Both the position numbers and the translations under genes were made by a program. Source: Cycas panzhihuaensis (taxonomy: Eukaryota > Cycadophyta). From it: a DNA stretch of 64,000 nt. The notes beneath the pieces were generated by a model. That model was not told where the DNA came from and ran no database searches. It saw nothing but the letters and a program-made list of their open reading frames with translations. The stretch lies in assembly GCA_023213395.1 (NCBI GenBank), contig CM041465.1, positions 112,785,741 through 112,849,740 on the forward strand, read 5' to 3'. How positions within the stretch are numbered: the first letter of the stretch is position 1; the number at the start of each line of letters is the position of its first letter. Positions 1 to 12,274 of the stretch are shown here, one piece after another.

Positions 1-401
1 TCCCACGCGAAAATGTCTCAAATTCTCGGAATGTAAGGAATATTCCCTAATCTCATCAGAGAGCATTCCGCCCCAACCCTAATGACCTTGTTCGGGCCAA
101 GACTACGCCTTGAATTCCCCATGCACATGGCATTGCCCTCTTCAAAGTGAAGAGGGCAAGATCAACTGGAGGAGGAGGAATAGGAGAGGGATCGGATCAC
201 GAGCGTGGATCCGATCGCAAGGATCTTCCTGGACCGAGCCGGTGGTGACCAAGGCGATTAGGTGCAAGGCCCGCTAGGTGCTTCCCAAATAGAGCCATCA
301 TCCTCGAAATAGTCCACTCCATGGATGACCCTATTTCGAGTAGGAGAAGCGCTAGAAGGAAAGGAGCAACGGACCGGGTGATCATTGATCGCTCAACTCC
401 T

Positions 402-1608
402 TCATGGAACCAAGGAAAACCAGAAGAGGCTCCTCGAGAGGAGCGAAAGGCAATTCCTCAAAACCATCACCGCGAGGGTAATGAAAAAGAAGAACCGACG
501 GCAAGTGTCAAGACGAGCGATGGTGTGTGACACGCACGAGGGGCTAGTCTCACCAATGAGAGAGGTTCCAAACGAGGGTCTAGAGCGAGACAGGTACAGC
601 CTATTGGCGTGAAGGAAAGAAATGGGGTGGAGACAACCCTCGCTCGCCAAGTGATTCATCATCGCAGAACGAAGCAAGGTACCCATAACTCCCGACGCCA
701 ATAGGGGCAAAACGTGCGAGACTAGGAAGGGAAGATGTGGGATCTTCTTCCGACGGATTGGGTATACCAATTGAACAAGCCGAGGCGTGAGTGGGTGAAC
801 CTTGGTTTGCCGAATTGGCATAACGAGTTTGTTTGGCAAAAGGACGCTCACGGAACCACTCTCATTCGTCCGTCGGACTAATTTAAGTCGTCCCAAAAGG
901 GTCGAACACACGGCCCCATTTGGTCGAGCCATGGGCGACCCAAGGAGGTTGTAATCCACGCCAACGCCGAGGACTACAACATCTAAGAAGAACGGTTTTG
1001 CCCCAAGGGTGAGCTAATCGCGATGCATCCGAGAGGGGTCTTCTCGCCACCGTCATACCCTTGGCATCGCCAGGAACGTTCCATATGGAGATACCAAGCT
1101 CTTGCATAACACGCAAGGGCATGGTATCGATGTAAGAGCCGCTGTCGACAACAGCTCTTCTGAGGGTACAATCAGCGACGATCGTGATGGTGAATGGGAA
1201 GTTCCACCGACGTTCCTGCTCACCCACGGGAGGAAGATCCTTAGGATCAAGGAAATAGTGGGTCCGCCATTGGGCGACGCCCAAAGCGTGACAGCACATC
1301 TCCCGATCCTAAAGCTTCCAGAGGAGGGCCCGCTGCTCGACAACTCCTCGAACGCCCATCAAGGACATTCCCGCAACGATCAGATGGAGCTCGCCCACGA
1401 CGGAGAAGGGTTTACCCTTCCTGGTTGGGTAAGTGCCCTTCGAAGTCGTAACGACCGGCGCATGTGAATAGCCTTGGGAAAAGAGGGATTTTGAGGAAGG
1501 GTTTCCTAAGGATCTAAGGAACGGAAGAACCCAAGAACCCCGCCGCTTCCTTAGCGCTTGAGATCGCGTAAGGGCGAAAGTCAGAGTCGCTTCAAGCAAC
1601 TGAATCAC
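402..1608 (-). pseudogene. element A protease and pol linker, frameshifted
   Basis: Remnant of the aspartic protease that would cut the Gag-Pol polyprotein, followed by the linker leading to RT. In the frame at 883-1299 the active-site stretch reads VVDSGSYIDTMP, followed by MQELGIS. This matches VVDNGSSVNAMP in copy C and IDNDSFVNAVP in element D, and fits the D-[ST]-G protease signature of Ty3/gypsy elements. Upstream, KPFSVVGELH and AGMSLMG match the leader of the protease domain in D (FSVIDGLRTMAAEMSIMD). The frame changes several times, so this is broken as shown. The linker part is serine and proline rich. Confidence 0.75.
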
Positions 1609-1761
1609 CTTCTTCCCCCTATTCCGGGGTCGTGAAGGCGACGGAGTACGGCGGCCAGGAGAACGAGAAGAGGAAGAAGAGTTCCTGCGCCTTTCCCTTG
1701 TCGCGGAAGGGCGGGATCGTGTGATCTTCCTGCTACTACTGTTCTTGGTTTGGGGTTATGA

Positions 1762-3835
1762 TCACGCTCCCCCATGTTTAGGAACGGATCCTTGTGAACA
1801 AAGTTGGTTCAGATTAGGCCTTGAGGCCCGCTTGGGAGAGGAATCGCGTCGAGGCATCCTTTGATGCCGGGACCTACAACGTGAATCGTCATGGAAGCAA
1901 TCTCCATGAATGGAACACCACTTCTTCTCAAGCGAGGGCCTGACCTTCTCGCTTGGGAAGATCGGGCGCCCCATTCCCCGGGAAGAGGAGCTTGGGTAGT
2001 TTGTTGGACTTGTTTGTTTGAAGTAGGAGACGAAGGACCTTGAAGCTTGAGCTCCTTCATCGTACGCCGAACGAGCGAGCAAATGAGGTGAGGGGATCTA
2101 AGGTCCTCTCAGTAGGATGAGAGGAAGACCAAGGCTTACCGAGAAGGTTTAGTGTCTTTGGTAGGGGTGGTGCCTCACTGCCAGGAGGGCTTAAGAGGTT
2201 TCTTGAGACCGCCTGATCTCAATAGCCTCCAACGCCAAGCACTTGGCGATCGCGAATCACACGTGGTCGCCCCATCTCGAGGACTTCCACGTGACTTCGG
2301 ACGTGCATTGACAACAGTGTCCCGCTCGCCTCCTGCAAAGTCGCCTTGGTGGAGTGAAGGCATCGTGGAATCGCTGCACAAAGTCACGATTCATCTCATC
2401 GTGACCTTATTTGAGCGAGAGAAGGATTTCATCCCGCCTCGAATGGGCGAGCTACATCAAAGTAATTGATGAACTCGCCCACCAATCACCGGAATGAATA
2501 GATCGAGTGGGCAGGAGACGATAAAACCATTTAAGGGCGCCACCGCAAGGATCGAGGAAAGAGTTTCATCAAAATATGGTCGTAAGCCCAAGAATCGATG
2601 CATGCCATAGAGAAACTACGGACATGCTCACGGGTCCATGACGAAGTCCCATCGAATCTAGGAACTTGTGAGGATGAGGCGCAAGTTGGTTCGCAACGCC
2701 TCAACCGAGAGAGGGGTTGACCTAAAGTCCACGAAGGGGCGCGCCTTGCTCGAACCGTAGGATCAACGAACGCCAAGTAGGTGGCGCGCAACGAGCTGAT
2801 GGGGGTAGGACACCCATCCCTCCTGAGGAACCACCCTCCGACAAGAGGCGTGAAAAGGGCGCCTGAAGGGAGCTCTGATTCTCGAAGGCACAACGGATGG
2901 AACCGCATTAGATGGCGACAAGAGGGATGCGAATCGTTCTCGCCCATACTGCCACCCGTAGGTGGGGCCATTCCGTATGGGTGTAGCTGATCCACCCCAT
3001 AAACAGAAGACGGCTTCTACCCCGCCCCAAGGTTGAGAAGTATACCGGGGAACGAGAAAGAAGCACCAACGCTACTGGTTGGAGGATGCGTGGGGAACGA
3101 ATCCCACCGACCGTACCGAAGGCTAGCAGGCGACTAGGCCTACTAGGAGCGGATGTGCCGATTGGGAGACTAAGACATTAGTTGGATCGGGAATGGGTAT
3201 GCTAACCCCACCGAGGGACAGACATGCAGGAGAAGGCCCTAAGGCATTAGGGCCTTGATAAGGGATGGAAGGTGCCACACGTGCCCCACCGCAGAAACGA
3301 ATGGGGCGACAGAGGCACGAAAGGGTTTGTTGTCACAGTGAAAGGCGACGAGGATGAAGCGTGAGGGGAAGAGCAGAGGAGGAAGAGGCTCCCTGCGCAA
3401 GACACCCTCAAGCCATTCGGACGTGGTTGAGAGCATGCCGCACGGCCAAGATCCGCCAAGAGCCTCAAGCACGCCATGTGAGGAGTCCCCACATACCCAT
3501 AAGAGGTGATCGGACCTCGAACAAGGCATGTCCATCCAAGGTTCCTCATAAAATCGCCATCGCGTGGCAATCCTCGGGAGGAACGGATCCCTCTACGGTG
3601 GGTAGAAGGATGGGGAGCACAAGAAAGGTGTTGATCGACGGTAGTAAAAGGAGTCGTCACCTCTTGGGTGGACTCGAATGATGTAAGGAAGAGCTTGGGT
3701 TTCCATAACCAAGCGGATAGGTCCAACCAAGAGTACCTTCCATAGTCGATTCGGGATCCGACGAGGCAAGAAGGCTATACTGGGTCTTCTAACAAAGGGG
3801 TAGACCGCGCAAACGACGAGAGAAACGACGATGCA
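1762..3835 (-). pseudogene. element A gag, frameshifted
   Basis: Remnant of the capsid/nucleocapsid gene. Recognisable pieces run from right to left. The N-terminal acidic segment lies near 3593-3835. A proline/serine-rich segment lies at 2531-2995 and ends in the capsid core words RSFSMACIDSWAYDHILMKL. The basic tail at 1762-2082 has a zinc-knuckle-like WCSIHGDCFHDDSRC. The same pieces occur in order in C and D. At least three frame changes break it. The cysteine/histidine spacing is the variant often seen in Tat-lineage gag rather than a classical CCHC box; that family assignment is inference. Confidence 0.75.
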
Positions 3836-3980
3836 AGGTCGACCGACGATGTCGTGAAAAGAGAAGGAATGATAACACGCTGCTGCTGGGGCGCCCAACG
3901 TGGAGGTCAAGACAGTATAGAAAGGATCACGCAGAGTAGCGAAACCAACCGAAGAGAGCGAGACTAGCTCCCCATCGGCA

Positions 3981-3998
3981 TCCCCAAGATGGTCGCTA
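3981..3998 (-). other. degenerate primer-binding site of element A
   Basis: Read on the minus strand it is ATAGCGACCATCTTGGGGA-like, directly after the LTR end. It corresponds to the better preserved sites of C (27260-27277), D (33472 onward) and E (48848 onward). It has a 1-2 base change or loss in the middle. The tRNA that would prime here is not identified. Confidence 0.6.
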
Positions 3999-6511
3999 TG
4001 GACGCTACTACGGATAACACCGAATCGAGCAAAGCGGGGAGAGATGGTGACGAAACCAGAGAAGTGGAACCTACAAGGCAAGCAACTACCACGCAGGCGC
4101 CTGCACGGAGCGCGAGTTCTGGATCCGCAATGGAGTATGGCTACATCGGGTGACCCTTCACCACCTTGAGCGAAGGGCTAAGATACGAGGACGAACCCGC
4201 TTGACTGGGAGTAGGCCCCTCCCACCCTTGGGTGGCCAAGGGAGAGAGAGAAAGAACCTAACAAGGATAGGCCAAGAACAATCCTACGCAATCTAACTGC
4301 ATACGAGCGATGCGTGAAGCAAGAGTCATGGCTTAAGGAAGAGGGAGGAAGGGTAAGAGAGAGGAAGACTCCTACAACCTTTCCTACGAACAACAAAAGT
4401 ACATGCAACAAGGCAAACAAATTGCAAACTAATACAATAAGGCAATTTTTCCCTTTAATCTTCGATGTTCTAATTACTAGGAAAAGAATAAAAGAAGGAA
4501 AAAAGACCAGGGGTAGCGAAGAGGAACGGAGCGTGCACCGGGCCGGCGTGAGAGATGGCGAGCCTTCAGAAGAGCACCCAAACTACTCGCTGCACAGACG
4601 GATGTGGAATGTAGCAAGCGAAAAGGGGCTTCCTTACCTTCCCGTGAAAAATAAATGCGATAATCAAGGAAGGAAAGAAACGCTAACTAACAAAATGAGA
4701 TAGCATAAAATATGACACATGCAAGGGGCGCCACGGTGGAAGGGGGCAACGGCAACGTTCTCCGGCCCGAGTACCAGAAGCAACAAAGGTCTCCTCCTCG
4801 CCGAGGGGAGACACCTATATGCAACACAAAGATCTAGCAATATATGTCTAACAACATAAACGAGAGTCTAAATGTACATGCATCGTGTTAGTCCAATAAG
4901 GAAAATACCAAAGAAGAACGGTCCAAATGAAAGGAAACAACAGGTAAGCTCCTGAGTGGCCTACCGCAAATGGTGCCCAAACCTCTCCCTAAGAGCCACG
5001 GGCGTGAGGAGAAAGTCAAGACTCAAGGCCGGAAAACTACCGCAAGGAGGGGCAAGAAAGACCCAAAGACACCCACGGGAACCGGATGCTACGGGGAGCA
5101 AACCGCAACCGGGAGCAAAGGTGGAGAAGAACCCACGCTGGGGCCTATGGATGGCACCCAAACTGAATAAAGGGTCCCAAATTAGCGCCGCAACTTGTGA
5201 TGCTACCGGGTTTGGGCAACCAAGGGGAGCCTTCAACCCTTGTTTGCAAGCCAAGAGTAGCACGGGCGAGAGGGAGGCTTTGAGGGCTTTGAGCCGCTGG
5301 GAGCGTGGAAGGTGGTGCGAATCCACCCGCCTCGGCCCAAAGCCTATGCAACCCTCAACGCCACGCTGACAAAGAACGCAGTAAGAAGCAGAGGGAGAGT
5401 GGTACAGTTAGCCTCAAGAGGGAGGAAACCAACTCTCAAGCAACAAATGAAAACAAATAAGTCAAGTGTAGATATCACCAAAACAAATACAAAGTGAAGA
5501 GTACTGAAAGGGAGGCAAGGGATTTGCCCCACCAAAAGATACAAGAAGGGCCGGAACAAATTTCAGACTGAATAGAGCAGCCAGGGCCCCGCTATGGAGG
5601 TGGAACGGGAAACACCGCAAACGGGAACTCGTGGATCGCCTGGTAGAAAATACCGGAAACCGCTTCAAAGGAGCCCTCCAAGGCTTGGGGGCCGAGAGAA
5701 TGTCTCACCAAGCCAAAGGAGAGTCAAGGTCAGATGAAGAGTGCAGTCCAGCTTGTTGCAGCAAATGCCAGTAAGAGAGCAGAAAGCAGAGAGTGTTCCT
5801 CGAGAGTAAATCCAAAAGTGAGCCAAAAAGAGCCAAAAAGAGCCAAAAGATGTTTAAGTACTAAAGCAAAACCCTAAAGTACGCGAATAGGCACTACCGA
5901 GGGAGAAAAGGTTAACCACGCGGGCGCTTCAATAAATGCGAAATTGCCACTGCGGATTTTAAAAACAAACAGAGACAACAGATCACGGAAACTTTAGCAG
6001 ACTGCTGAATATTCCAAATGCAGATCGCTGAAAATCTCGGCATCACAAGATCACGGCAGATCCAAGATTACGCCAGATGCACCAGAGACACAAATGGGGC
6101 CCACCAACCGTCCAGCCGGGGCAAACCAAAAGGCTAAAGGACAACTAAAACACCCACCCGGAGCAAACAAGCCAAGAAACGGCCCACGGAGCGTAAATAG
6201 GCCCCCAAATGAGGTGGCAAGCTAACCAAGCGACGATGAGACATCACACGGTGGGGTGGCGCAAACCCGGTGGATCCAGGAGAGAGGAGGGCGATGCGAA
6301 GTAATACGGCCATCGTGGTGCCACACTTGCTAAGAGTGTGCCCCGCTATACCGCCATAGTTAAACATAGGTGTGGACGACGACCGTGCCGCCCACAAAGT
6401 CATACGCATGCAAATATGTAAGGCATAATCAAGACATAAAAGTGACGATAATGCTAGAGACATACCGCACTTACCGAGTTTGATTCCAGATCCATTCCCG
6501 AAGCCGGAACA
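3999..6511 (-). repeat. LTR shared by internal regions A and B
   Basis: About 2.5 kb. On the plus strand it starts TGGACGC next to the A primer-binding site and ends AAGCCGGAACA, so on the element strand it opens TGTTCCGGC and ends in CA. It serves as the 5' LTR of A and the 3' LTR of B. The internal sequence of B begins immediately at 6512. It aligns throughout with 12275-14815, 14816-16003 and 27279-29654. Many short indels separate it from those copies. It has no coding capacity that I recognise. Confidence 0.8.
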
Positions 6512-6949
6512 TCGCCTCGCAGCAGAGCCTCGCCGCCTAAGCTCGATGCGATGGCGACGCCGGCAACACAACCGCCAAGAGTACATGTGTATATAGATAT
6601 ATCAATCAAGATCGATCAAGAGGCAAGGGTGCCATGAGTGTCGTGGGCGAACGCTGCGGATACGAAAGCGCGGTGGAGACAACATAGGGCCGCTTATGAG
6701 CCACCCGGAAACCGATCGGGAGAAAGAGACAAAGTAGGGGCCGCCCCACCACAATGAATGCAAAGGAGCATGCAGACCACATGGGGAACAAATGGTGGGT
6801 ACCATAGTTTTACCTCGTTAGCAACCCGATTTCGGAAGTGCGAGCAGATCGCGGCGAGCGACCAACTACCGAGGCTTGGGCGACAGGAAGGCCAAGCAAG
6901 GCCTGTGGACTGGCCACAGGGCGAGACAAAGTGCGCCAAGGATGAGGCG

Positions 6950-7300
6950 AACAAGGCTATCTCGCCTCAAGATTGAGAGCCCGAGGGATATGCCGGATAT
7001 CAACAGAAGAGAAACGGGCCGAGGGATCCGCTAGAAGCAAGAGTCCTCAAGTGAGGGCATCGCACCTTGAGACCCGGTGAGATGGGACACCACAACTTGA
7101 GAGTCGCAGAGCAAAACAATGGGTCCGTGATGGAAACGAAGGGCACTCTGTGAAGGGCTTGGCGATGTACCGATACTTCATTGTTGGTAGCCTCCCGGGA
7201 GGAAGATCCCAGAGCGAGGAGATCATAACTGTAAGGGTCATGAGAATCCACGCAATCCGAAGGTTCAGGGTCACCGCGCTCACCGCTTGCAGAAGATGTA
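6950..7300 (-). pseudogene. element B downstream RNase H-like domain, degenerate
   Basis: On the minus strand the words SSSREATNNEV and, in other frames, the equivalent of DSQVVVSHL and VRCPHLRTLA appear in the order of an RNase HI fold. They match the same region of C (16290-16770) and D (41660-42090). The block ATNNE carries the conserved glutamate of RNase H. Frame changes break the domain. It sits between the antisense-gene scar and the LTR. Confidence 0.6.
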
Positions 7301-7414
7301 GATGCACATAGGTGACACAAAATCCAAGCAGATGATTAGTGATGAAGGCAACACTTAGAAAATGTATAACATGTGGCCAAGGGTAGGAGGACCTAGCAAT
7401 GAGGTAACCTGTAT

Positions 7415-7970
7415 GGGCCATAGCAGATGAACATGGATGGATAGTTTGGCAGAGGAAAGCACGGCCTGTGGGGTCATATATAGGACCATATGATTGTACT
7501 TCTCGCAAGGACACCGGATTCTGTGATGTATGATGACATGATTTTGATATGTATATATGCATGGGGTGAGTGTTATGTTGTGTAGTAGGTGATTCATGTT
7601 ATGAACATTTTATTGTATGATGCATACGCTTCCTTCCATGTATAACCACACACCTATGTGGGCACACACACACGCCCGTGAGCTGGACGACATGGAGGTG
7701 TGAGGTTAGGAAGCAAGGCGGCATACATGTCTCGCAGGAGAGCATAACGGATATGCGAAGGAAATGCCAGACAGAAAGAGGGGCAACAATGTTTCAAGCG
7801 CCCTCCCGCTGGGAGATGCCCAAGCGAGAGGACCAAGGTTCCCGAGAGGATACGGAACGCGAGTTCCGCTGACGAACCAGAGAGACAAAGCGGGTCCATC
7901 TTAAATAGCCATTCTACACGCCACGGAAGAATGGGGACAACCTAAGATGGTAGTTTAGGCTCGCTTTGAG
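7415..7970. other. element B post-integrase region (3' flank of lost PMD gene)
   Basis: No gene. It aligns with C 19860-20480, including the segment CGGCCTGTGGGGTCATATAT and the later ACACACACACGCCCGTGAG stretch. In C this is the sequence between the end of the antisense PMD gene and the integrase stop. GATGGTAGTTTAGGCTCGC at 7949-7967 is the B copy of the short motif that follows integrase in every element here. Confidence 0.6.
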
Positions 7971-7974
7971 CAGG

Positions 7975-8160
7975 CGAGGGATCGTCAAGGGTCAAGCGTA
8001 AAACTTAAGGAACATCCCATTAATCCGCTTTCAAATTCGAGCCCCTCCAGGGTGGCTATCCTATAGGCACCATTATCGAGAGATTCGATAATGACAAAAG
8101 GACCGACCCACCGGGTTGGAATTTGGTCAAACGGTCATGGAGATATTCGAGTCATTCGTA
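7975..8160 (-). pseudogene. element B integrase C-terminal stub
   Basis: It aligns with C 20490-20672, the last 55-60 codons of integrase, including the equivalent of RWVGPFVI. The sequence then changes abruptly to the RT-proximal linker (CTTTTCTACCTCCATCTCGA, like C 23025). The junction marks an internal deletion of about 2.35 kb relative to C. It is non-functional. Confidence 0.75.
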
Positions 8161-9150
8161 AGCTTTTCTACCTCCATCTCGACGGCAAGGGCGTAAAGCT
8201 TCGGTGAAGGACGCAGCCTTCCGCGCGCATGTGGTGGGCGCCAGGAAGGGTGGTGAGGTTATGAGTGACAATCGAGGAGTCGATTCCCTTCATGTCAGCA
8301 TAATCCCACGCGAAAATGTCTCGAAATTCCCGGAATGTAAGGAATATTCCCTAATCTCATCAGAGAGCATTCCGCCCCAACCCTAATGACCTTGTTCGGC
8401 CAAGACTACGCCTTGAATTCCCCATGCACATGGCATTGCCCTCTTCAAAGTGAAGAGGGGCAAGATCAACGGAGGAGGAGGAATAGAGAGGGATCGGATC
8501 GCCGAGCGTGATCCGATCGCAAGGATCTTCCGGTGACCGAGCCTGGTGACCAAGGCGATTAGGTGCAAGGCCCGCTAGGTGCTCCAAATAGAGCATCATC
8601 CTCGAAATAGTCCACCCATGGATGACCCTATTTCGAGTAGGAGAAACGCTAGAAGGAAAGGAGCAACGGACCGGGGTGATCATTGATCGCTCAACTCCTT
8701 CATGGAACCAAGGAAAACTGTAGAAGAGGCTCCTCGAGAGGAGCGAAAGGCAATTCCTCAAAACCATCACCGCGAGGGTAATGAAAAGAAGAACCGACGG
8801 CAAGTGTCAAGACGAGCGATGGTGTGTGACACGACGAGGGGCTAGTCTCACCAACGAGAGAGGTTCCAAACGAGGGTCTAGAGCGAGATGTGTACGCCTA
8901 TCGCCAAGGAAAGAAATGGGTGGAGACAACCCTCGCTCCGCCAAGCGATTCATCATCACGAACGAAGCAAGGTACCCATAACTCCCGACGCCAATAGGGC
9001 AAAACGCGAGACTAGGAAGGGAAGATGTGGGATCTTCTTCCGACGGATTGGGTATACCAATTGAACAAGCCGAGGCGTGAGTGGGTGAACCTTGGTTTGC
9101 CGAATTGGCATAACGAGTTTGTTTGGCAAAGGACGCTCACGGAACCACTC

Positions 9151-9757
9151 TCATTCGTCCGTCATGGACGAATTTAAGCCGCCCCAAAGGGTCGAACACA
9201 CGGCTCCCATTTGGTCGAGCCATGGGCGACCTGAAGGAGGTTGTAATCCACGCCAACGCCGAGGACTACAACATCCAAGAAGAACGGTTTTGCCCCAAGG
9301 GTGAGCTAATCGCGATGCATCCGAGAGGGTCTTCTCGCCACCGCATACCTTTGGCATCGCCAGTGAACGGGTTCCATATGAGATACCAAGCTCTTGCATA
9401 ACACGCAAGGGCATGGTATCGATGTAAGAGCCGCTGTCGACAGCTCTTGAGGGTACAATCAGCGACGATCGTGATGGTGAATGGGAAGTTCCACCGACGC
9501 TCCCTGCTCACCCATGGGAGGAAGATCCTTAGGATCAAGGAAATAGTGGGTCCGCCACATTGGGCGACGCCCAAAGCGTGATGTGCACATCTCCCGATCC
9601 TAAAGCTTCCAGAGGAGGGCCCGCTGTCGTGACAACTCCTCGAACGCCCATCAAGGACATTCCCCGCAATGATCGTATGGAGCTCGCCCACGACGGAGAA
9701 GGGTTTACCCTTCCTGGGTTGGGTAAGTGCCCTTCGAAGTCGTGAACGACCAAGCAT
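9151..9757 (-). pseudogene. element B protease remnant
   Basis: Protease of the Gag-Pol polyprotein, frameshifted. Recognisable words are KPFSVVGELH, then MPLRVMQELGIS after the active-site region. They match A 883-1608 and C 24240-24790. The active-site DSG stretch is interrupted by an indel around 9435, where A has five more bases (CGACAACAGCTCTTCTGAGG in A against a shorter form in B). Neighbouring A shows that the domain was once intact in this subfamily. Confidence 0.7.
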
Positions 9758-9843
9758 GTGAATAGCCTTGGGAAAAGAGGGATTTTGAGGAAGGGTTTCC
9801 TAAGGGGATCAAGGAACGGAAGAACCCAAGCAACCCCGCCGCC

Positions 9844-12120
9844 TTAGCAGCTTGAGATCGCTGAAGGGCGAAAGCCTGAGTCGCTCACAACCGAATCACC
9901 TTCTTCCCTATTCCGGGTCGTGAAGGCGACGGAGCACGGCCAGAGAACGAGAAGAGGAAGAAGAGTTCCGCGCCTTTCCCTTGTCGCGGAAGGGCGGGAT
10001 CGTGTGATCTTCCCTGCTACTTGCTCTTGGTTTGGGGTTACATCACGCTCCCCATGTTTAGGAACGGATCCTTGTGAACAAAGTTGGTTCAGATTAGGCC
10101 TGAGGCCTGCTTTGGGAGAGGAATCGCTCGAGGGCATCCTTTGGATGCCGGGCCCTACAACGTGAATCGCCATGGAGCAATCCCCATGAATGGAACACCA
10201 CTTTCTCAAGCGAGGGCCTGACCTTCTCGCTTGGGAAGATCGGGCGTTCCCATTCCCGGGAAGAGGAGCTTGGGTAGTTTGTTGGACTTGTTTGTTTGAA
10301 GTAGGAGACGAAGGACCTTGAAGCTTGAGCTCTTCATCAGACGCCGAACGAGCGAGCCGAGGTGAGGGGATCTAAGGTCCTCTCAGAGGATGAGAGGAAG
10401 ACCGCTACCGAGAAGGTTTAGTGTCTTTGGTGGGGGTAGCCTCACTGCCAGGAGGGCTTAAGAGGTTTCGAGACCGCCTGATCTCAATAGCCTCCAACGC
10501 CAAGCACTTGGCGATCGCGGAATCACACGTGGTCGCCCCATCTCGAGGACTTCCACGTGACTTCGGACGAAGCGCATTGACAACAGTGTCCCGCCCGCCT
10601 CCCGCAAAGTCACCTTGGTGGAGTGAAGGCATCGTGGAATCGCCGCACAAAGTCACGATTCATCTCATCGTGACCTTGTTTGAGCGAGAGAAGGGATTTC
10701 ATCCCGCTCTCGAATGGGCGAGCTACATCAAAGTAATTGATGAACTCGTCCACCAATTGCTGGAATGAATAGACTGAGTGGGCAGGGAGACGATAAAACC
10801 ATTTAAGGGCGTCACCCTGCAAGGATCGAGGAAAGAGTTTCATCAAAATATGGTCGTAAGCCCAATAATCGATGCATGCCATGTAGAAACTACGACATGT
10901 TCACGGGTTCTTGCGACGAAGTCCCATCAATCTAGGAACTGTGGAGGATGAGGCGGCAAGTTGGTTCGCAACGCCAACCGAGAGAGGGGTTGACCTAAAG
11001 TCCACGAAGGGGCGCGCCCTTGCCTGAACCGTAGGATCAACGAACGCCGAAGTAGGTGGCGCGCAACGAGCGATGGGGGTAGGGACACCCATCCTCCTGA
11101 GGAACCACCCTCACGACAAGAGGCGTGGAAAAGGGCGCCTGGAAGGGAGCTTGATTCCCTTAAGGCACAACGGATGGAACCGCATTAGATGGCGACAAGA
11201 GGGATGCGAACTGTTCGCCCATACGGCCACCCGTAGGTGGGGCCATTCCGTATGGGTGTAGCGGATCCACCCCATAAACAGAAGACGGCTTCTACCCCGC
11301 CCCAAGGTTGAGAAGTATACCGGGGAACGAGAAAGAAGCACCAACGCTACTGGTTGGAGGATGCGTGGGAACGAATCCCACCGATCAAGTACGAAAGGCT
11401 AGCAGGCGACTAGGCCTACTAGGAGCAAAGATGTGCCGATTGGGAGACGGACATTAGTTGGATCGGGAATGGGTATGCTAACCCCACCGAGGGACAGACA
11501 TTATCAGGAGAAGGCCCTAAGGCATTAGGGCCTTGATAAGGGATGGAAGGTGCCACACGTGCCCCCACCGCAGAAACGAATGGGGCGACGCGAGGCACGA
11601 AAGGGTTTGTTGTCACAGAAAGGCGACGAGGATGAAGCGTGAGGGGAAGAGCAGAGGAGGAAGAGGCTCCCCGCAAGACACCCTCAAGCCATTCGGACGT
11701 GGTTGAGAGCATGCCGCACGGCCGCATCCGCCAAGAGCCTCAAGCACGCCTCAGAGGAGTCCCCACATACCCATAAGAGGTGATCGGACCTCGAACAAGG
11801 CATGTCCATCCAAGGTTCCTCATAAAATCGCCATCGCGTGGCAATCCTCAGAGGAACTGATCCTCTACCAAGGTGGGTAGAAGGATGGGGAGCACAAGAA
11901 AGGTGTTGATCGACGGGTAGTAAAGGAGTCGCCACCCTCTTGGGTGGACTCGAATGATGTAAGGAAGAGCTTGGGTTTCATAATCAAGCGGATAGGTCCA
12001 ACCGAAGAGTACCTTCCATAGTCGAATCGGATCCGACGAGGCAAGAAGGCTATACCGGGTCTTCTAACAAAGGGGGTAGACCGCGCAAACGACGAGAGAA
12101 ACGCGCAAGATGTAAGGTCG
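9844..12120 (-). pseudogene. element B gag, frameshifted
   Basis: Gag remnant. The segment 10610-10882 has the best preserved capsid core: ACIDYWAYDHILMKLFPRSL followed by GDALKWFYRLPAHSVYSF and an EFINYFDVARPFESGMK block, close to C. The zinc-knuckle-like WCSIHGDC lies near 10170-10209. The N-terminal acidic part is near 11684-12100. Several indels change frame. It is followed on the right by a degraded primer-binding site and the LTR. Confidence 0.78.
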
Positions 12121-12259
12121 ACCGACGATGTCGAAAAGAGAGAAGGAACGATAACACGCCGTTGGGGTCGCCCAACGTGGAGGTCAAGACAGTATAGAAA
12201 GGATCACGCAGAGTAGCGAAACCAACCGAAGAGAGCGAGACTAGCTCCTTTACCGCGCC

Positions 12260-12274
12260 CCTCAAGATGGTCGC
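12260..12274 (-). other. degenerate primer-binding site of element B
   Basis: On the minus strand GCGACCATCTTGAGG abuts the LTR at 12275. Compared with C, bases are lost in the centre and at the LTR side. It matches the change seen in A (ACCATCTTG for ACCATACTG), which supports a common origin of A and B. Confidence 0.55.

Larger units (their letters stand above)
1..3998 (-). mobile_element. Tat-type Ty3/gypsy element A, internal region, left end outside window
   Basis: This is the internal part of a minus-strand element. Base 1 aligns with base 8306 (copy B) and base 23159 (copy C), inside the linker between protease and reverse transcriptase. Reading leftwards from the LTR at 3999, it holds a primer-binding-site remnant, gag and protease. 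Whether RT and integrase exist further left cannot be seen. A and B are much closer to each other than either is to C, and both carry many 1-3 nt indels relative to C, so no long reading frame survives. Confidence 0.85.
6512..12274 (-). mobile_element. element B internal region, doubly deleted derivative
   Basis: It lies between two LTRs and is 5.76 kb long, against 11.3 kb for C. Two large gaps explain the difference. Around 7405-7415 it jumps from the equivalent of C 16905 to the equivalent of about C 19840, losing the whole antisense PMD gene. Around 8160-8172 it jumps from the equivalent of C 20672 to about C 23020, losing most of integrase, RNase H and RT. What remains is the downstream RNase H, the end of integrase, protease and gag. 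It could not transpose by its own enzymes. Confidence 0.85.

Noticed and set aside
4314-5497. Plus-strand open stretches across the A LTR (basic, lysine-rich peptides)
   Set aside because: They lie inside an LTR, are not conserved in frame between A, B and C, and read opposite to the element. Shadow frames of purine-rich sequence.
7047-7562. 171-codon minus-strand frame near the end of B
   Set aside because: It mixes an RNase H shadow with noncoding post-integrase sequence across a deletion junction. Not a gene.
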